64,000 nucleotides of DNA from Mucilaginibacter_A sp050954285 (GCA_050954285.1 JBPBPL010000007.1:62001-126000); one strand, 5' to 3'. Counted from the stretch's first letter, positions 27,235 to 36,237 are shown. Translations and numbers: made by a program. The notes: a model not told the origin generated them from the sequence alone.

Positions 27235-28201
27235 GCGGGAAGCTTTATTTATCAAACAAAATTCGGAGAAATGGCAACAGTATGAAGCTTTGCAAACGCC
27301 CGATCCGGATGAGCTGGCCAACCGTTTCATCAGCCTGACAGATGATTTGGCTTATGCCAAAACCTTTTATCCGCAATCTAAAACCACAGCATATCTTAAC
27401 GGTTTAACGGCGCGCCTGCATCAATCTATCTATAAAAACAAAAAAGAAAAATCCAACCGTTTCGTTTTGTTTTGGAAACTGGAGTTGCCTTTGTTATTTA
27501 AATTGTATGAAAAGCAGTTGCTCTACGCTTTTCTGTTCACCGTTGTTTTTACGTTGATGGGCGCATTGTCGGCCAAATACGACAACAATTTTGTCCGGTT
27601 GATTCTGGGCGATCAATATGTAAACATGACGAATGCCAACATAGCCAAAGGAGATCCTTTTGGGGTTTACAAACAGGAAAAAGAGTTCAGCATGTTTTTT
27701 ATGATTGCTTTAAACAATATTTTTGTTTCCTTCCAATGCTTTATTGGTGGTGTGTTTTTTTCGTTGGGAAGCGTTTACGCGCTGGTTAAAAACGGGATTA
27801 TGCTCGGCTCGTTCGAGTATTATTTTTTTAGCAGAGGATTGGGTTTGCAATCAATCCTGGTCGTTTTCATCCACGGAACGTTGGAAATTTCGGCTTTGAT
27901 TATCGCCGGAGGTGCCGGTTTGGTGATGGGCAACAGCATTCTTTTCCCCAAAACTTATACCCGGCTAGAATCTTTTAAACGCGGAGCCAAAGACGGCACC
28001 AAGATGGTAATCGGTTTGGTGCCAATTTTTATCACAGCTGCTTTTTTTGAAAGTTTTGTAACCCGCCACACAGAAATGCCGCTGTGGCTGAGCGTAACGA
28101 TACTGTTTTTATCACTACTTTTTATAGTTGTCTACGTTATCATTTACCCAAATTACCTCCACAAAAAAATCAACCCAAACCAATATGCAACCAAAAATTG
28201 A
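27233..28201 (+). CDS. Stage II sporulation protein M-like (SpoIIM) membrane protein
   Basis: 322 residues. An N-terminal cytosolic helical region (REALFIKQNSEKWQQYEALQ) precedes at least five membrane segments with the DUF95/SpoIIM signature (IALNNIFVSFQCFIGGVFFSLGS, FIHGTLEISALIIAGGAGLVMG). This non-sporulating phylum carries SpoIIM homologues in MoxR/DUF58 clusters; their role is unknown. The ATG start overlaps a dispersed element. The 3' end overlaps the next gene by 17 bp, indicating an operon. A GT-type core at 28100 is read as ILFLSLLF in the last helix. Confidence 0.85.
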   Translation: MREALFIKQNSEKWQQYEALQTPDPDELANRFISLTDDLAYAKTFYPQSKTTAYLNGLTARLHQSIYKNKKEKSNRFVLFWKLELPLLFKLYEKQLLYAFLFTVVFTLMGALSAKYDNNFVRLILGDQYVNMTNANIAKGDPFGVYKQEKEFSMFFMIALNNIFVSFQCFIGGVFFSLGSVYALVKNGIMLGSFEYYFFSRGLGLQSILVVFIHGTLEISALIIAGGAGLVMGNSILFPKTYTRLESFKRGAKDGTKMVIGLVPIFITAAFFESFVTRHTEMPLWLSVTILFLSLLFIVVYVIIYPNYLHKKINPNQYATKN

Positions 28202-29075
28202 ATTAGCTAAAACCCGTGATTTCGGTGAAATTATCAACGATACATTCGTTTTTATCGGTCAAAACTGGAAACCTTTATTAAAATCGTACGCCATTATTTG
28301 CGGCTTTTTTATTGTAGCAAATTTGGTGGTGGCTTTATTGCAGCAACACAAAATGATTGACACCATGCAAACACCGGGTTCGTATTCTGCAGCTTACAAT
28401 TTGGGTTATAGGCTGAGATCTATGTTCGGCGTGACCTATTTTTTAAGTATGATATTTGGCATATTTAGTTTAACCGCAATTTCTTTAGTGCCGCTATCTT
28501 TTATTGCCTTATATAAAGAAAAAGGAAACGCGGCGCCGGAAACTGAAGAAGTTTGGAGCTATTTTAAGCATTACTTTTTCCGGGTGATGGGAAGTTATTT
28601 GGTTATCGGCGTTTGTTTGGTTGTTGGGTTTGCTTTGTGCTTAATTCCAGGCTTTTATTTATGGCCCGTCTTTTCACTTATCCTGCCAATTATTGTTTTT
28701 GAAAATTCAACTTTAGGTTATTCCTGGTCTAAAAGTTTCCAACTGATTAAGGAGAACTGGTGGTCAACGTTTGGTGCAATCGTTGTCAGCTGGATTATTA
28801 CTTACGCAGCTGTAATGGTTTTCATTATTCCGGTAACACTAATAACAGTTGGAAGCGTTTTTTTATCACGTACGCAACCCACTACTTCGTCTGCTTTAAT
28901 ATTAACTACAATTATTTCTTCATTTTGCTACGTGTTTTATATGCTGCCAACCATCACCGCGGCGTTATGTTATTTTAGTTTAAATGAACAGAAAGAAGGA
29001 ACTGGTTTAAAAAACCGCATCAATAATTTCGGCAGTAATGATCCGGATTCAGGTTTGCCAAAAGAAGAATACTAA
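28185..29075 (+). CDS. Multi-pass membrane protein of the MoxR/DUF58 cluster
   Basis: 296 residues. After a short cytosolic start (MQPKIELAKTRDFGEIINDT) there are about six hydrophobic segments (SYAIICGFFIVANLVVALL, MIFGIFSLTAISLVPLSFIALY, YLVIGVCLVVGFALCLIPGF and others) and a charged tail. It resembles unnamed or glycerophosphoryl-diester phosphodiesterase-type membrane-domain proteins found in this cluster; no catalytic residues are evident. An ORF extension to 28128 is rejected because it runs deep into the SpoIIM gene; the ATG at 28185 overlaps that gene by 17 bp. Confidence 0.75.
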   Translation: MQPKIELAKTRDFGEIINDTFVFIGQNWKPLLKSYAIICGFFIVANLVVALLQQHKMIDTMQTPGSYSAAYNLGYRLRSMFGVTYFLSMIFGIFSLTAISLVPLSFIALYKEKGNAAPETEEVWSYFKHYFFRVMGSYLVIGVCLVVGFALCLIPGFYLWPVFSLILPIIVFENSTLGYSWSKSFQLIKENWWSTFGAIVVSWIITYAAVMVFIIPVTLITVGSVFLSRTQPTTSSALILTTIISSFCYVFYMLPTITAALCYFSLNEQKEGTGLKNRINNFGSNDPDSGLPKEEY

Positions 29076-29079
29076 CTTC

Positions 29080-29799
29080 ATGTATAAAATCTGCCTGCTG
29101 CTGTTTCTATTAGTCCATGCTTCTTTTATTACCCAAAAAAAGGTGGTAAAAAAAGCAGTGGCAGTTTTACAAACGGATAGCAGTGCCATCAAAATCCGCA
29201 AATTTAGTGCAGCGGCTTTAAAGGATTACAGCCTGCAGCGCGAATTTAAATATGCAGATAATCCAAGCGCAGTAGTATCATTTTGGGATCAGTTTTGGCG
29301 GTGGTTCTGGTATCAGGTTGATAATTTGATGGCTGGCCGCGTAACCGGAAGCATCATTAATTTTGTATTCATTTTTTTAGGTGCCGGAGCTTTGGTTTTC
29401 CTGATTTTGAAGCTGATGGGAATGGATGTAATGCAAATTTTTACCGGTAAAACAAGCACCATAGAAATTCCGTACCACGAAAGTTTAGAAAATATCCACG
29501 AAATCAGCTTTGAAGCAGAGATTGAAAAAGCAATTTCTAACCGAAATTACCGGCTGGCAGTCAGGTTGTTATATTTAAACTGTTTAAAAAAATTAAGCGA
29601 TGCCGGCGCCATCAAATGGCAGGCTGATAAAACCAATCTGGCTTATCTGCAGGAAATTAAAAACCCGGAGCAGCAGCAAAAATTTGGTTTGCTTACGCGG
29701 CAGTTTGAGTACGTTTGGTATGGAGATTTTAAGGTTGATCAGGAAAATTTCCAGCAGATTGAAACTTCATTTCAGCAATTTAACCACCGGTTGCGATGA
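29080..29799 (+). CDS. DUF4129 domain protein
   Basis: 239 residues. An N-terminal signal/anchor (MYKICLLLFLLVHASFITQ) is partly encoded by a dispersed core (29117-29128, giving HASFI). A membrane helix lies near residues 88-108 (IINFVFIFLGAGALVFLILKLMG), and the C-terminal DUF4129 follows (YRLAVRLLYLNCLKKLSDAG, FEYVWYGDF). DUF4129 is often found with MoxR-DUF58-transglutaminase systems; function unknown. The upstream ORF start at 29038 is rejected for the ATG at 29080. The 3' end overlaps the next gene by 4 bp (ATGA). Confidence 0.8.
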   Translation: MYKICLLLFLLVHASFITQKKVVKKAVAVLQTDSSAIKIRKFSAAALKDYSLQREFKYADNPSAVVSFWDQFWRWFWYQVDNLMAGRVTGSIINFVFIFLGAGALVFLILKLMGMDVMQIFTGKTSTIEIPYHESLENIHEISFEAEIEKAISNRNYRLAVRLLYLNCLKKLSDAGAIKWQADKTNLAYLQEIKNPEQQQKFGLLTRQFEYVWYGDFKVDQENFQQIETSFQQFNHRLR

Positions 29800-30995
29800 A
29801 GGACCTGAAAATTTACCTGCTAATCGGTTTTTCGCTGCTCATTGTTTATTGCGTGGTGCAATATAATCGGCCAAAACCGGTGGATTGGAACACCTCTTAT
29901 CTCGATAGCGACAAAATTCCGTACGGTACATTCATTTTATACCATCAGCTCAACGATATTTTTCCGGGTGCAACCGTCCGCGCCAGCCAGCAATCTATTT
30001 ACAATACACTTACCAATGTTTTGGGCGAGAATATTTTTCGCCCGGGCAGTTACTTAATCGTTTCGCCAAAAGTAAATGTGGATCAGTACGATTATGAGCA
30101 ATTGGTCAATTATATGAAAAAAGGCAATGCTGTTTTTATCGCCTCTTTTTATATAAACCGGTTTTTGCGCGATACATTAAAACTCAGAATCAACAGTGAA
30201 CCAAACTTTTTGATCGATAAAAAAGCCAGGATTCAATTGGTAAATCCGACTTTAGATCCAAAAAAAACCTATGTTTTCGATCGGCAAATTGGCAACCAAT
30301 ATTTTAGCAAACTGGATACTGCGCGCGCAGTTATACTCGGCAAAAACCAATTAAACCACGCTAACTTTGTGCGTTATGCGTTTGGCAAAGGATTTTTGTA
30401 TTTGATGCCTACGCCGGATTATTTTATCAATTATAATTTACTGCAACCCGCCGGAAATGAATATGCGGCCAAAGCCCTTTCCTATATTAATCCAAAAGGA
30501 GAAATTATTTGGGATGAATACGCAATTGCTGGTGCAGCTGGAACCGATAATTCGCCAATGCGCGTATTTTTAAGTCATCCGGAGTTAAGATGGGCATATT
30601 ACATTGCTTTGTTTAGCCTGCTTTTTTTTGTTTTGTATGAGATAAAACGCCGCCAACGCATTATTCCGATTGCTGATCCGCTGCGCAATACAACCGTAGA
30701 ATTTGTACAGATAGTTGGCCAGGTTTATTATCAGCAGCACAATAATTTAAATATCGCTTCTAAACAAGTTACTTTTTTGCTGGAGCATATTCGTAGCCGT
30801 TATCAGCTTAAAACCAATCAATTGGATCAGGAATTTGTTAAAAATCTTATTCAAAAATCTGGTGCAGACGAAAGTTTGATCAAAAATATTTTGAAATATA
30901 TTGATTTTGTACAAACGGGTAAACAGCTATCCGACAAAGAATTAATTAAATTTAATTACCTAACAGAACAATTTTACCAGCAAGCCGGCGCCTAA
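29796..30995 (+). CDS. DUF4350 domain protein
   Basis: 399 residues. An N-terminal membrane helix (IYLLIGFSLLIVYCVVQY), a DUF4350 extracytoplasmic domain (YGTFILYHQLNDIFPGA, LIVSPKVNVDQYDYEQL), a second helix near residue 268 (WAYYIALFSLLFFVLYEI) and a cytosolic helical tail. It sits in the middle of the RDD-SpoIIM-DUF4129-DUF4350-MoxR-DUF58 operon, overlapping its neighbours at both ends (4 bp upstream, TAATG downstream). A GT-type 12-mer core at 30127 is in frame as NAVFIA. Function unknown. Confidence 0.8.
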   Translation: MKDLKIYLLIGFSLLIVYCVVQYNRPKPVDWNTSYLDSDKIPYGTFILYHQLNDIFPGATVRASQQSIYNTLTNVLGENIFRPGSYLIVSPKVNVDQYDYEQLVNYMKKGNAVFIASFYINRFLRDTLKLRINSEPNFLIDKKARIQLVNPTLDPKKTYVFDRQIGNQYFSKLDTARAVILGKNQLNHANFVRYAFGKGFLYLMPTPDYFINYNLLQPAGNEYAAKALSYINPKGEIIWDEYAIAGAAGTDNSPMRVFLSHPELRWAYYIALFSLLFFVLYEIKRRQRIIPIADPLRNTTVEFVQIVGQVYYQQHNNLNIASKQVTFLLEHIRSRYQLKTNQLDQEFVKNLIQKSGADESLIKNILKYIDFVQTGKQLSDKELIKFNYLTEQFYQQAGA

Positions 30996-31972
30996 TGGAA
31001 GAAGAAATATTTAGTACGAGAACAGATTTATCAGCTTTAAACCAATCGGTTACTGAAATTAAAAATACCCTGGCAAAAGTAGTAGTTGGCCAGCAGGAAA
31101 TGATCACGCTGCTGATTGCCGGAATTTTGGCGGGCGGCCATATGTTGATTGAAGGTGTGCCCGGTGTGGCCAAAACCCTTACCGCAAAACTGATTGCCAA
31201 ATGTATTGATGCCAGTTTTTCGCGGATACAGTTTACACCCGATCTAATGCCTTCGGATGTACTGGGAACTTCTGTTTTTAACCCAAAGCAAAGCGAATTT
31301 GAATTTAAACCAGGGCCAATTTTCGGCAATGTAATTTTGGTTGATGAAATCAACCGTTCTCCCGCAAAAACACAATCCGCTTTGTTTGAGGTGATGGAAG
31401 AGCGGCAGATTACGATTGACGGAAAGACTTATCCAATGCAGGAACCATTCGTGATCCTAGCTACACAAAACCCGGTTGACCAGGAAGGAACTTACCGTTT
31501 GCCGGAAGCTCAGCTCGACCGTTTTTTGTTTAAAATTGAAGTAAAATATCCTTCCCTGGAAGAAGAAACAGCAATTTTACAGCAACATCATCAGCAAAAA
31601 ACCACCGAAAAACTGAATGAAATTGAACCGATCCTGACTGCCGCGCAAATAGAAATGTATCGCAACCAAGTTAGAAATTTGCATGTCGAACCCAAATTGC
31701 TGGAATTTGTAGCACGTATTATTCATGAAACTCGAAACAGTAAATCACTTTATTTAGGTGGTTCGCCACGAGCTTCCCTGGCTATTGTCCAGGCTGCCAA
31801 AGCGATTGCAGCCATCAGCGGCCGGGATTTTGTAACACCGGATGATTTGATTTACGTAACGCCTGCAGTTTTGCGGCATCGTATTATGTTATCGCCGGAT
31901 AAAGAGTTGGAAGGCATAACGTCGGATGAAGTGGTACATCAGATTATTCAAAAGTTGGAAATACCTCGATAA
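30995..31972 (+). CDS. MoxR family AAA+ ATPase
   Basis: 325 residues. Walker A is GVPGVAKTL, Walker B ILVDEINRSPAKTQSALFEVMEE, sensor 1 ATQNPVDQEGTYRLPEAQLDRF, and the C-terminal lid has YLGGSPRASLAIVQAAKA. MoxR ATPases act as chaperones with DUF58/VWA partners; the DUF58 gene follows directly. The start overlaps the previous stop (TAATG). The stop TAA at 31970-31972 is the first three bases of a dispersed 12-mer core. Confidence 0.95.
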   Translation: MEEEIFSTRTDLSALNQSVTEIKNTLAKVVVGQQEMITLLIAGILAGGHMLIEGVPGVAKTLTAKLIAKCIDASFSRIQFTPDLMPSDVLGTSVFNPKQSEFEFKPGPIFGNVILVDEINRSPAKTQSALFEVMEERQITIDGKTYPMQEPFVILATQNPVDQEGTYRLPEAQLDRFLFKIEVKYPSLEEETAILQQHHQQKTTEKLNEIEPILTAAQIEMYRNQVRNLHVEPKLLEFVARIIHETRNSKSLYLGGSPRASLAIVQAAKAIAAISGRDFVTPDDLIYVTPAVLRHRIMLSPDKELEGITSDEVVHQIIQKLEIPR

Positions 31973-31981
31973 AAACAGCAT
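31970..31981. repeat. Dispersed core spanning the moxR-DUF58 junction
   Basis: TAAAAACAGCAT: its TAA ends the MoxR gene, and it ends immediately before the TTG start of the DUF58 gene, occupying the place of a ribosome-binding site. Confidence 0.8.
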
Positions 31982-31982
31982 C

Positions 31983-33329
31983 TTGAAAAATATTTTCCAG
32001 CAGTTTTACAAAGACTTATTCCTCGGCAACCGCCTTTTTTTTGGATTGGCCATTGCGGTAATACTGTTTTTACTATCCTTTTTTTTCAGTTGGCTGGGAG
32101 ATATTCCGCTGTTCTTTTTTCTGGGATTAATTGGCTTATTAATCATCGATTTGGCTTTGCTTTATCGTACTGCGGATGGCTTGTTTGCTAATAGAAATAC
32201 GCCGGAACGGTTAAGTAATGGTGATGAAAATGAACTGAATATTTATATCGAAAATTTTTATCCGTTTAAAGTTAGTTTAGGTTTGATTGATGAAATTCCG
32301 TTTCAATTTCAAAAACGGGACTTGTGGTTTCAAGCTGAATTAAAACCGCATGAGTATAAAATGATTCATTACCAGTTGCGACCAACTAAGCGCGGCGAAT
32401 ATGAGTTCGGTGCGATGCGGATTTATGCAAAATCTCCTCTGGCCTTGGTTAGTCGCCGTTATAATTTTGACCAAGCGGAAACTGTACCAGTTTATCCATC
32501 GTTTTTGCAGATGCAGCAATACGAATTACTGGCTATTTCCAACCGTTTAACGGAGCAAGGTATCAAAAAAATCAGACGAATTGGCCATAGCATGGAGTTT
32601 GAGCAGATCAAAAACTATGTTCCGGGCGATGATTACCGCAGTATCAACTGGAAAGCTACTGCCCGCAAAGGTGATATGATGGTGAATACTTTTAGAGATG
32701 AAAAATCGCAGCATGTGTATTGTATCATCGATAAGTCTCGCGCCATGAAAATGCCTTTTGCCGGGCTGAGTTTGCTGGATTATGCCATCAACACAACGCT
32801 GGCTTTACTAAATATTGCTATGATGAAAGAAGACCGGGCAGGATTAATTACCGTTTCCGAAAAAGTAGGAGCAGTGCTTCCTGCTGACCGGCGGCCAGGA
32901 CATCTGAATAAAATCCTTCAAATCCTGCACAAAGAAAAAACGAGGTATCTGGAAACTAACTTGGAAGCATTATACGCCTCTGTTCGAAACACAATTAAGC
33001 AACGCAGCTTGGTTGTGTTTTTTACAAACTATGAAAGCTTATCTGCAATGGAACGGCAATTACCTTATCTGCGGAAAATAGCAAGCTTGCATCTGTTGTT
33101 AGTCGTCTTTTTTAAAAATACAGAATTGGAAATAATTACACAAAAGTCCGCAATTACTGTAGAAGAAATCTATCAAAAAACGATAGCAGAAAAATTTTTA
33201 TTTGAAAAGAGGCTAATTGTAAAAGATTTGAATCGATTTGGTATTCAAACAATTTTATGTGATCCAAAAGATTTAACCGTGAGCACGATTAACAAGTATT
33301 TGGATATTAAAGCAAAGCAACAAATTTGA
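31983..33329 (+). CDS. DUF58 domain protein, partner of MoxR
   Basis: 448 residues. Two membrane helices near the start (LFFGLAIAVILFLLSFFFSWL and PLFFFLGLIGLLIIDLALLY) precede a beta region and the DUF58 domain with its hallmark GDDYRSINWKATARKGDMMVN near residue 220, then a VWA-like fold. The start is ambiguous: no in-frame ATG exists near the family start. The TTG at 31983 gives MKNIFQQFYKDLF, a sensible N-terminus, while an ATG at 31926 would overlap MoxR by 47 bp. TTG is preferred. A dispersed core at 32061 is read as VILFLL in the first helix. Confidence 0.85.
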   Translation: MKNIFQQFYKDLFLGNRLFFGLAIAVILFLLSFFFSWLGDIPLFFFLGLIGLLIIDLALLYRTADGLFANRNTPERLSNGDENELNIYIENFYPFKVSLGLIDEIPFQFQKRDLWFQAELKPHEYKMIHYQLRPTKRGEYEFGAMRIYAKSPLALVSRRYNFDQAETVPVYPSFLQMQQYELLAISNRLTEQGIKKIRRIGHSMEFEQIKNYVPGDDYRSINWKATARKGDMMVNTFRDEKSQHVYCIIDKSRAMKMPFAGLSLLDYAINTTLALLNIAMMKEDRAGLITVSEKVGAVLPADRRPGHLNKILQILHKEKTRYLETNLEALYASVRNTIKQRSLVVFFTNYESLSAMERQLPYLRKIASLHLLLVVFFKNTELEIITQKSAITVEEIYQKTIAEKFLFEKRLIVKDLNRFGIQTILCDPKDLTVSTINKYLDIKAKQQI

Positions 33330-33559
33330 GGGTTTGCAAAATTTTTATTTGCAAAGTTCAGTAATCATAATTGGTGCTTCTAACAAAACCCAATCAATAA
33401 ATATCGTTTTGTAGTGGTTCTTTCTTTCTATTATAACTTTCATATTCATCACGTTGCAAACTTAATGCCTTAGTTTTTATAATCTGTCATATTTATATAA
33501 GTTTAAACATATAATCGTTTGATTAACCTTATTCGATCAATTATTTAACTTAAAAATAA
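33330..33559. other. AT-rich intergenic stretch, no gene seen
   Basis: Between the DUF58 stop and the dyad at 33560 the sequence is AT-rich with stops in all frames and no convincing RNA or ORF. It separates convergent transcription units. Confidence 0.6.
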
Positions 33560-33597
33560 TTTGATGCTGTTTTTATCGGTATAAAAACAGCATCAAA
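33560..33597. repeat. Perfect dyad form of the dispersed element
   Basis: Two GT-type cores face each other: ATGCTGTTTTTA at 33564-33575, spacer TCGGTA, TAAAAACAGCAT at 33582-33593. The inverted arms extend to 17 bp each around a CGGT tetraloop centre. As RNA this is a long AU-rich hairpin between convergent genes. Confidence 0.9.
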
Positions 33598-33599
33598 CA

Positions 33600-33632
33600 A
33601 AATAGCCTGTCTGGTTTTCCAGACAGGCTATT
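33600..33632 (-). terminator. groEL terminator
   Basis: A 14-bp stem (AATAGCCTGTCTGG and CCAGACAGGCTATT) with a TTTT loop, followed on the minus strand by TTTTGTTTG. Confidence 0.9.
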
Positions 33633-33672
33633 TCAAAATATATAAAACTGAACAGTTTTACAGGAGGGATGA

Positions 33673-35310
33673 TTACATCATGCCGCCCATGCCACCGCCG
33701 CCCATTGGAGGCATACCACCACCTTTTTCATCTTCTGGATCATCAGCTAAAACGCACTCTGTTGTTAACAACATTGCAGCGATAGAAGCAGCGTTTTCCA
33801 AAGCAACACGACCTACTTTAGTTGGATCGATAACACCGGCTCCAATTAAATTTTCGTATTTATCAGTACGTGCATTGTAACCAAAATCAGCAGTACCTTC
33901 TTTTACTTTTTGTACTACGATAGAACCTTCAATACCTGCATTTTCGCAGATTTGACGTAACGGTTCTTCAATAGCACGACGAATTATCTGAATACCAGTA
34001 TTTTCGTCTTCATTTTCGCCTTTCAAATCTTTTAAAGATTCTACCGCACGGATGAAAGCAACACCACCACCAGCAACAATACCTTCTTCAACCGCAGCGC
34101 GGGTTGCATGTAAAGCATCATCAACACGGTCTTTTTTCTCTTTCATTTCTACTTCTGTAGCAGCACCAACGTAAAGAACAGCAACACCGCCGGATAATTT
34201 AGCCAAACGTTCTTGCAGTTTTTCTTTATCGTAATCTGAAGTAGTAGATTCGATTTGAGATTTGATTTGGTTAACACGATTTTTGATTTCTTCTGACTGA
34301 CCAGCACCATTAATTACAGTTGTGTTGTCTTTATCAACCACAATTTTTTCAGCAGTACCTAAGTAAGAAAGGTCAGCATTTTCTAATTTAAAACCTCTTT
34401 CTTCAGAAATTACTGTTCCACCAGTTAAGATAGCGATATCCTCCAGCATTGCTTTACGACGATCGCCAAAACCAGGAGCTTTAACAGCAACAACTTTTAA
34501 TGAACCGCGAATCTTATTTACAACTAGAGTAGCCAAAGCTTCTCCGTCTAAATCTTCCGCAATAATTAATAATGGTTTACCAGTTTGAACTTGTTTTTCC
34601 AAAACCGGCAACAATTCTTTCATGCTGCTGATTTTTTTATCATAGATTAAAATGTAAGGGTTTTCTAATTCCGCTTCCATTTTATCAGCATTGGTAACGA
34701 AGTATGGAGAAAGGTAACCGCGGTCAAACTGCATACCTTCTACAGTTCTCACTTCAGTTTCTGTACCTTTTGCTTCTTCAACAGTGATAACACCGTCTTT
34801 ACCAACTTTAGCCATTGCTTCAGCGATCAAAGAACCAATAACTTCATCGTTATTTGCAGAAATAGATGCAACTTGTTTGATTTTGTTATTGTCTTCGCCA
34901 ACAGTTTGAGATTGTTGTTTCAAATTATTAACAACAGCAGAAACTGCTTTATCAATACCACGTTTCAAATCCATTGGATTTGCACCGGCAGCAACGTTTT
35001 TAATACCTGCAGTTACAATTGCCTGAGCCAAAACAGTAGCAGTTGTTGTTCCGTCACCTGCAATATCAGCAGTTTTAGAAGCAACTTCTTTTACCATTTG
35101 TGCGCCCATGTTTTCCAAAGAATCTTTTAATTCGATTTCTTTGGCAACAGTAACCCCATCTTTAGTGATGATTGGAGAACCAAATTTTTTGTCGATAATA
35201 ACGTTACGACCTTTAGGGCCTAAAGTTACTTTAACCGCATTGGCCAAAATATCAACACCGCGTTTTAAAGCATCGCGTGCTTCTACATTATATTTAACTT
35301 GTTTTGCCAT
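33673..35310 (-). CDS. groEL: Chaperonin GroEL (60 kDa)
   Basis: 545 residues, the usual size. Conserved elements include VKVTLGPKGRNVIIDKKFGSP, the ATP-binding GDGTTTATVLAQ, DGVITVEEAKGTETE, the VEEGIVAGGGVAFIRA segment and the Gly-Met tail GGMPPMGGGGMGGMM. It folds proteins with GroES in the cytoplasm. It forms an operon with groES 62 bp upstream. No CIRCE element is visible upstream of the operon. The gene lacks exact dispersed 12-mers, unlike most neighbours. Confidence 0.99.
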   Translation of the reverse strand: MAKQVKYNVEARDALKRGVDILANAVKVTLGPKGRNVIIDKKFGSPIITKDGVTVAKEIELKDSLENMGAQMVKEVASKTADIAGDGTTTATVLAQAIVTAGIKNVAAGANPMDLKRGIDKAVSAVVNNLKQQSQTVGEDNNKIKQVASISANNDEVIGSLIAEAMAKVGKDGVITVEEAKGTETEVRTVEGMQFDRGYLSPYFVTNADKMEAELENPYILIYDKKISSMKELLPVLEKQVQTGKPLLIIAEDLDGEALATLVVNKIRGSLKVVAVKAPGFGDRRKAMLEDIAILTGGTVISEERGFKLENADLSYLGTAEKIVVDKDNTTVINGAGQSEEIKNRVNQIKSQIESTTSDYDKEKLQERLAKLSGGVAVLYVGAATEVEMKEKKDRVDDALHATRAAVEEGIVAGGGVAFIRAVESLKDLKGENEDENTGIQIIRRAIEEPLRQICENAGIEGSIVVQKVKEGTADFGYNARTDKYENLIGAGVIDPTKVGRVALENAASIAAMLLTTECVLADDPEDEKGGGMPPMGGGGMGGMM

Positions 35311-35372
35311 TTTCTTGATTTTTTATTGATTTAATAAATGGTTAGGCCAAAAATATCAGGCCTGACTTTAAA

Positions 35373-35648
35373 TTACAGAACTGCGTAAACGTCTGATTCA
35401 CGCATAATTAAGTACTCTTTACCTTCATAAGTAATTTCAGTACCGGCATATTTGCCATATAAAACCTGGTCGCCAACTTTAACAGTCAACGGCTCATCTA
35501 CTTTGCCTTCGCCAACGGCAACAATTGTTCCGCGTTGTGGTTTTTCTTTGGCAGTATCAGGAATAAAAAGCCCAGATGCCGTTTTTTCTTCAGCAGCGGC
35601 AGCTTCTACTACTACTCTGTCTCCAATCGGTTTAATGTTTAATGACAT
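35373..35648 (-). CDS. groES: Co-chaperonin GroES (10 kDa)
   Basis: 91 residues. Signature MSLNIKPIGDRVVVE at the start, the mobile loop EEKTASGLFIPDTAKEKPQRG and VGDQVLYGKYAGTEI. It caps the GroEL ring and is the first gene of the groES-groEL operon. Confidence 0.99.
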   Translation of the reverse strand: MSLNIKPIGDRVVVEAAAAEEKTASGLFIPDTAKEKPQRGTIVAVGEGKVDEPLTVKVGDQVLYGKYAGTEITYEGKEYLIMRESDVYAVL

Positions 35649-35830
35649 GTTTGTATTTGGTTTTGAATGAAAGATAAAAATTATTTAATGCTGATGGTTA
35701 AACAGCAACTGTGCCAAAGCCCATTTTATGCACATATTGACTTATACAGCAGCTCATCTTGTCAAAATTACTTTTTTAAAATATTAAAAATGTTTACTTT
35801 GATGGAAGTATGCCATCCTGACAGCCAACA

Positions 35831-35879
35831 AAAAAGGCTTTCAGATCAACCAAAAGCCTTTATATCAATACTGTTTTTA
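35831..35879 (-). terminator. secG terminator with adjacent dispersed core
   Basis: A 9-bp imperfect stem (AAAGGCTTT near 35833, AAAGCCTTT near 35853) followed on the minus strand by TTTTTTG. A GT-type core ATACTGTTTTTA (35868-35879) lies between it and the secG stop. Confidence 0.75.
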
Positions 35880-35883
35880 GTGC

Positions 35884-36231
35884 CTATTTTTTAGCAGGAG
35901 CCGGTTGTTGCACCGGAGGCAAATTTAATGGGGCACTCACCGGAGCAGTTGGTTTAGAAGCCTTATCAATCTGTTCCTGGTTTTGTACGCCATTTGCAGA
36001 AGCTGTTCCATTTTTAGAAACCACATTTACCGCCAGCGAAAGTATCATTAACGTAATTGCAAGCACCCAAGTCCCTTTTTCTAAAAAGTCGCCGGTTTTC
36101 TGTACACCCATCATCTGGGATGAACTCGAAAAATTGGAATTTAAACCACCACCTTTCGGGTTTTGGATCAATACGATCAAACCAAGCAGTACGCAAACAA
36201 TTATAATCAGGATAACAAGCACTAAATACAT
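35884..36231 (-). CDS. secG: Preprotein translocase subunit SecG
   Basis: 115 residues. Two membrane helices (LVILIIIVCVLLGLIVLIQ and WVLAITLMILSLAVNVV) flank the conserved NPKGGGLNSNFSSSSQMMGV loop. The C-terminal tail is rich in Ala, Pro and Gln. SecG assists SecYE translocation driven by SecA. It sits at the end of the miaB - regulator - lptE - TPR-like - secG run, 6 bp from the preceding gene. Confidence 0.95.
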   Translation of the reverse strand: MYLVLVILIIIVCVLLGLIVLIQNPKGGGLNSNFSSSSQMMGVQKTGDFLEKGTWVLAITLMILSLAVNVVSKNGTASANGVQNQEQIDKASKPTAPVSAPLNLPPVQQPAPAKK

Positions 36232-36237
36232 TTTATA

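Noticed and set aside
33673..33880. Plus-strand ORF rich in Pro/Met opposite the groEL 3' end
   Set aside because: It is the antisense shadow of the Gly-Met tail of GroEL.
35083..35096. AACTTCTTTTACCA in groEL as a repeat copy
   Set aside because: The encoded MVKEVAS is universally conserved in GroEL, so the DNA match is probably incidental.
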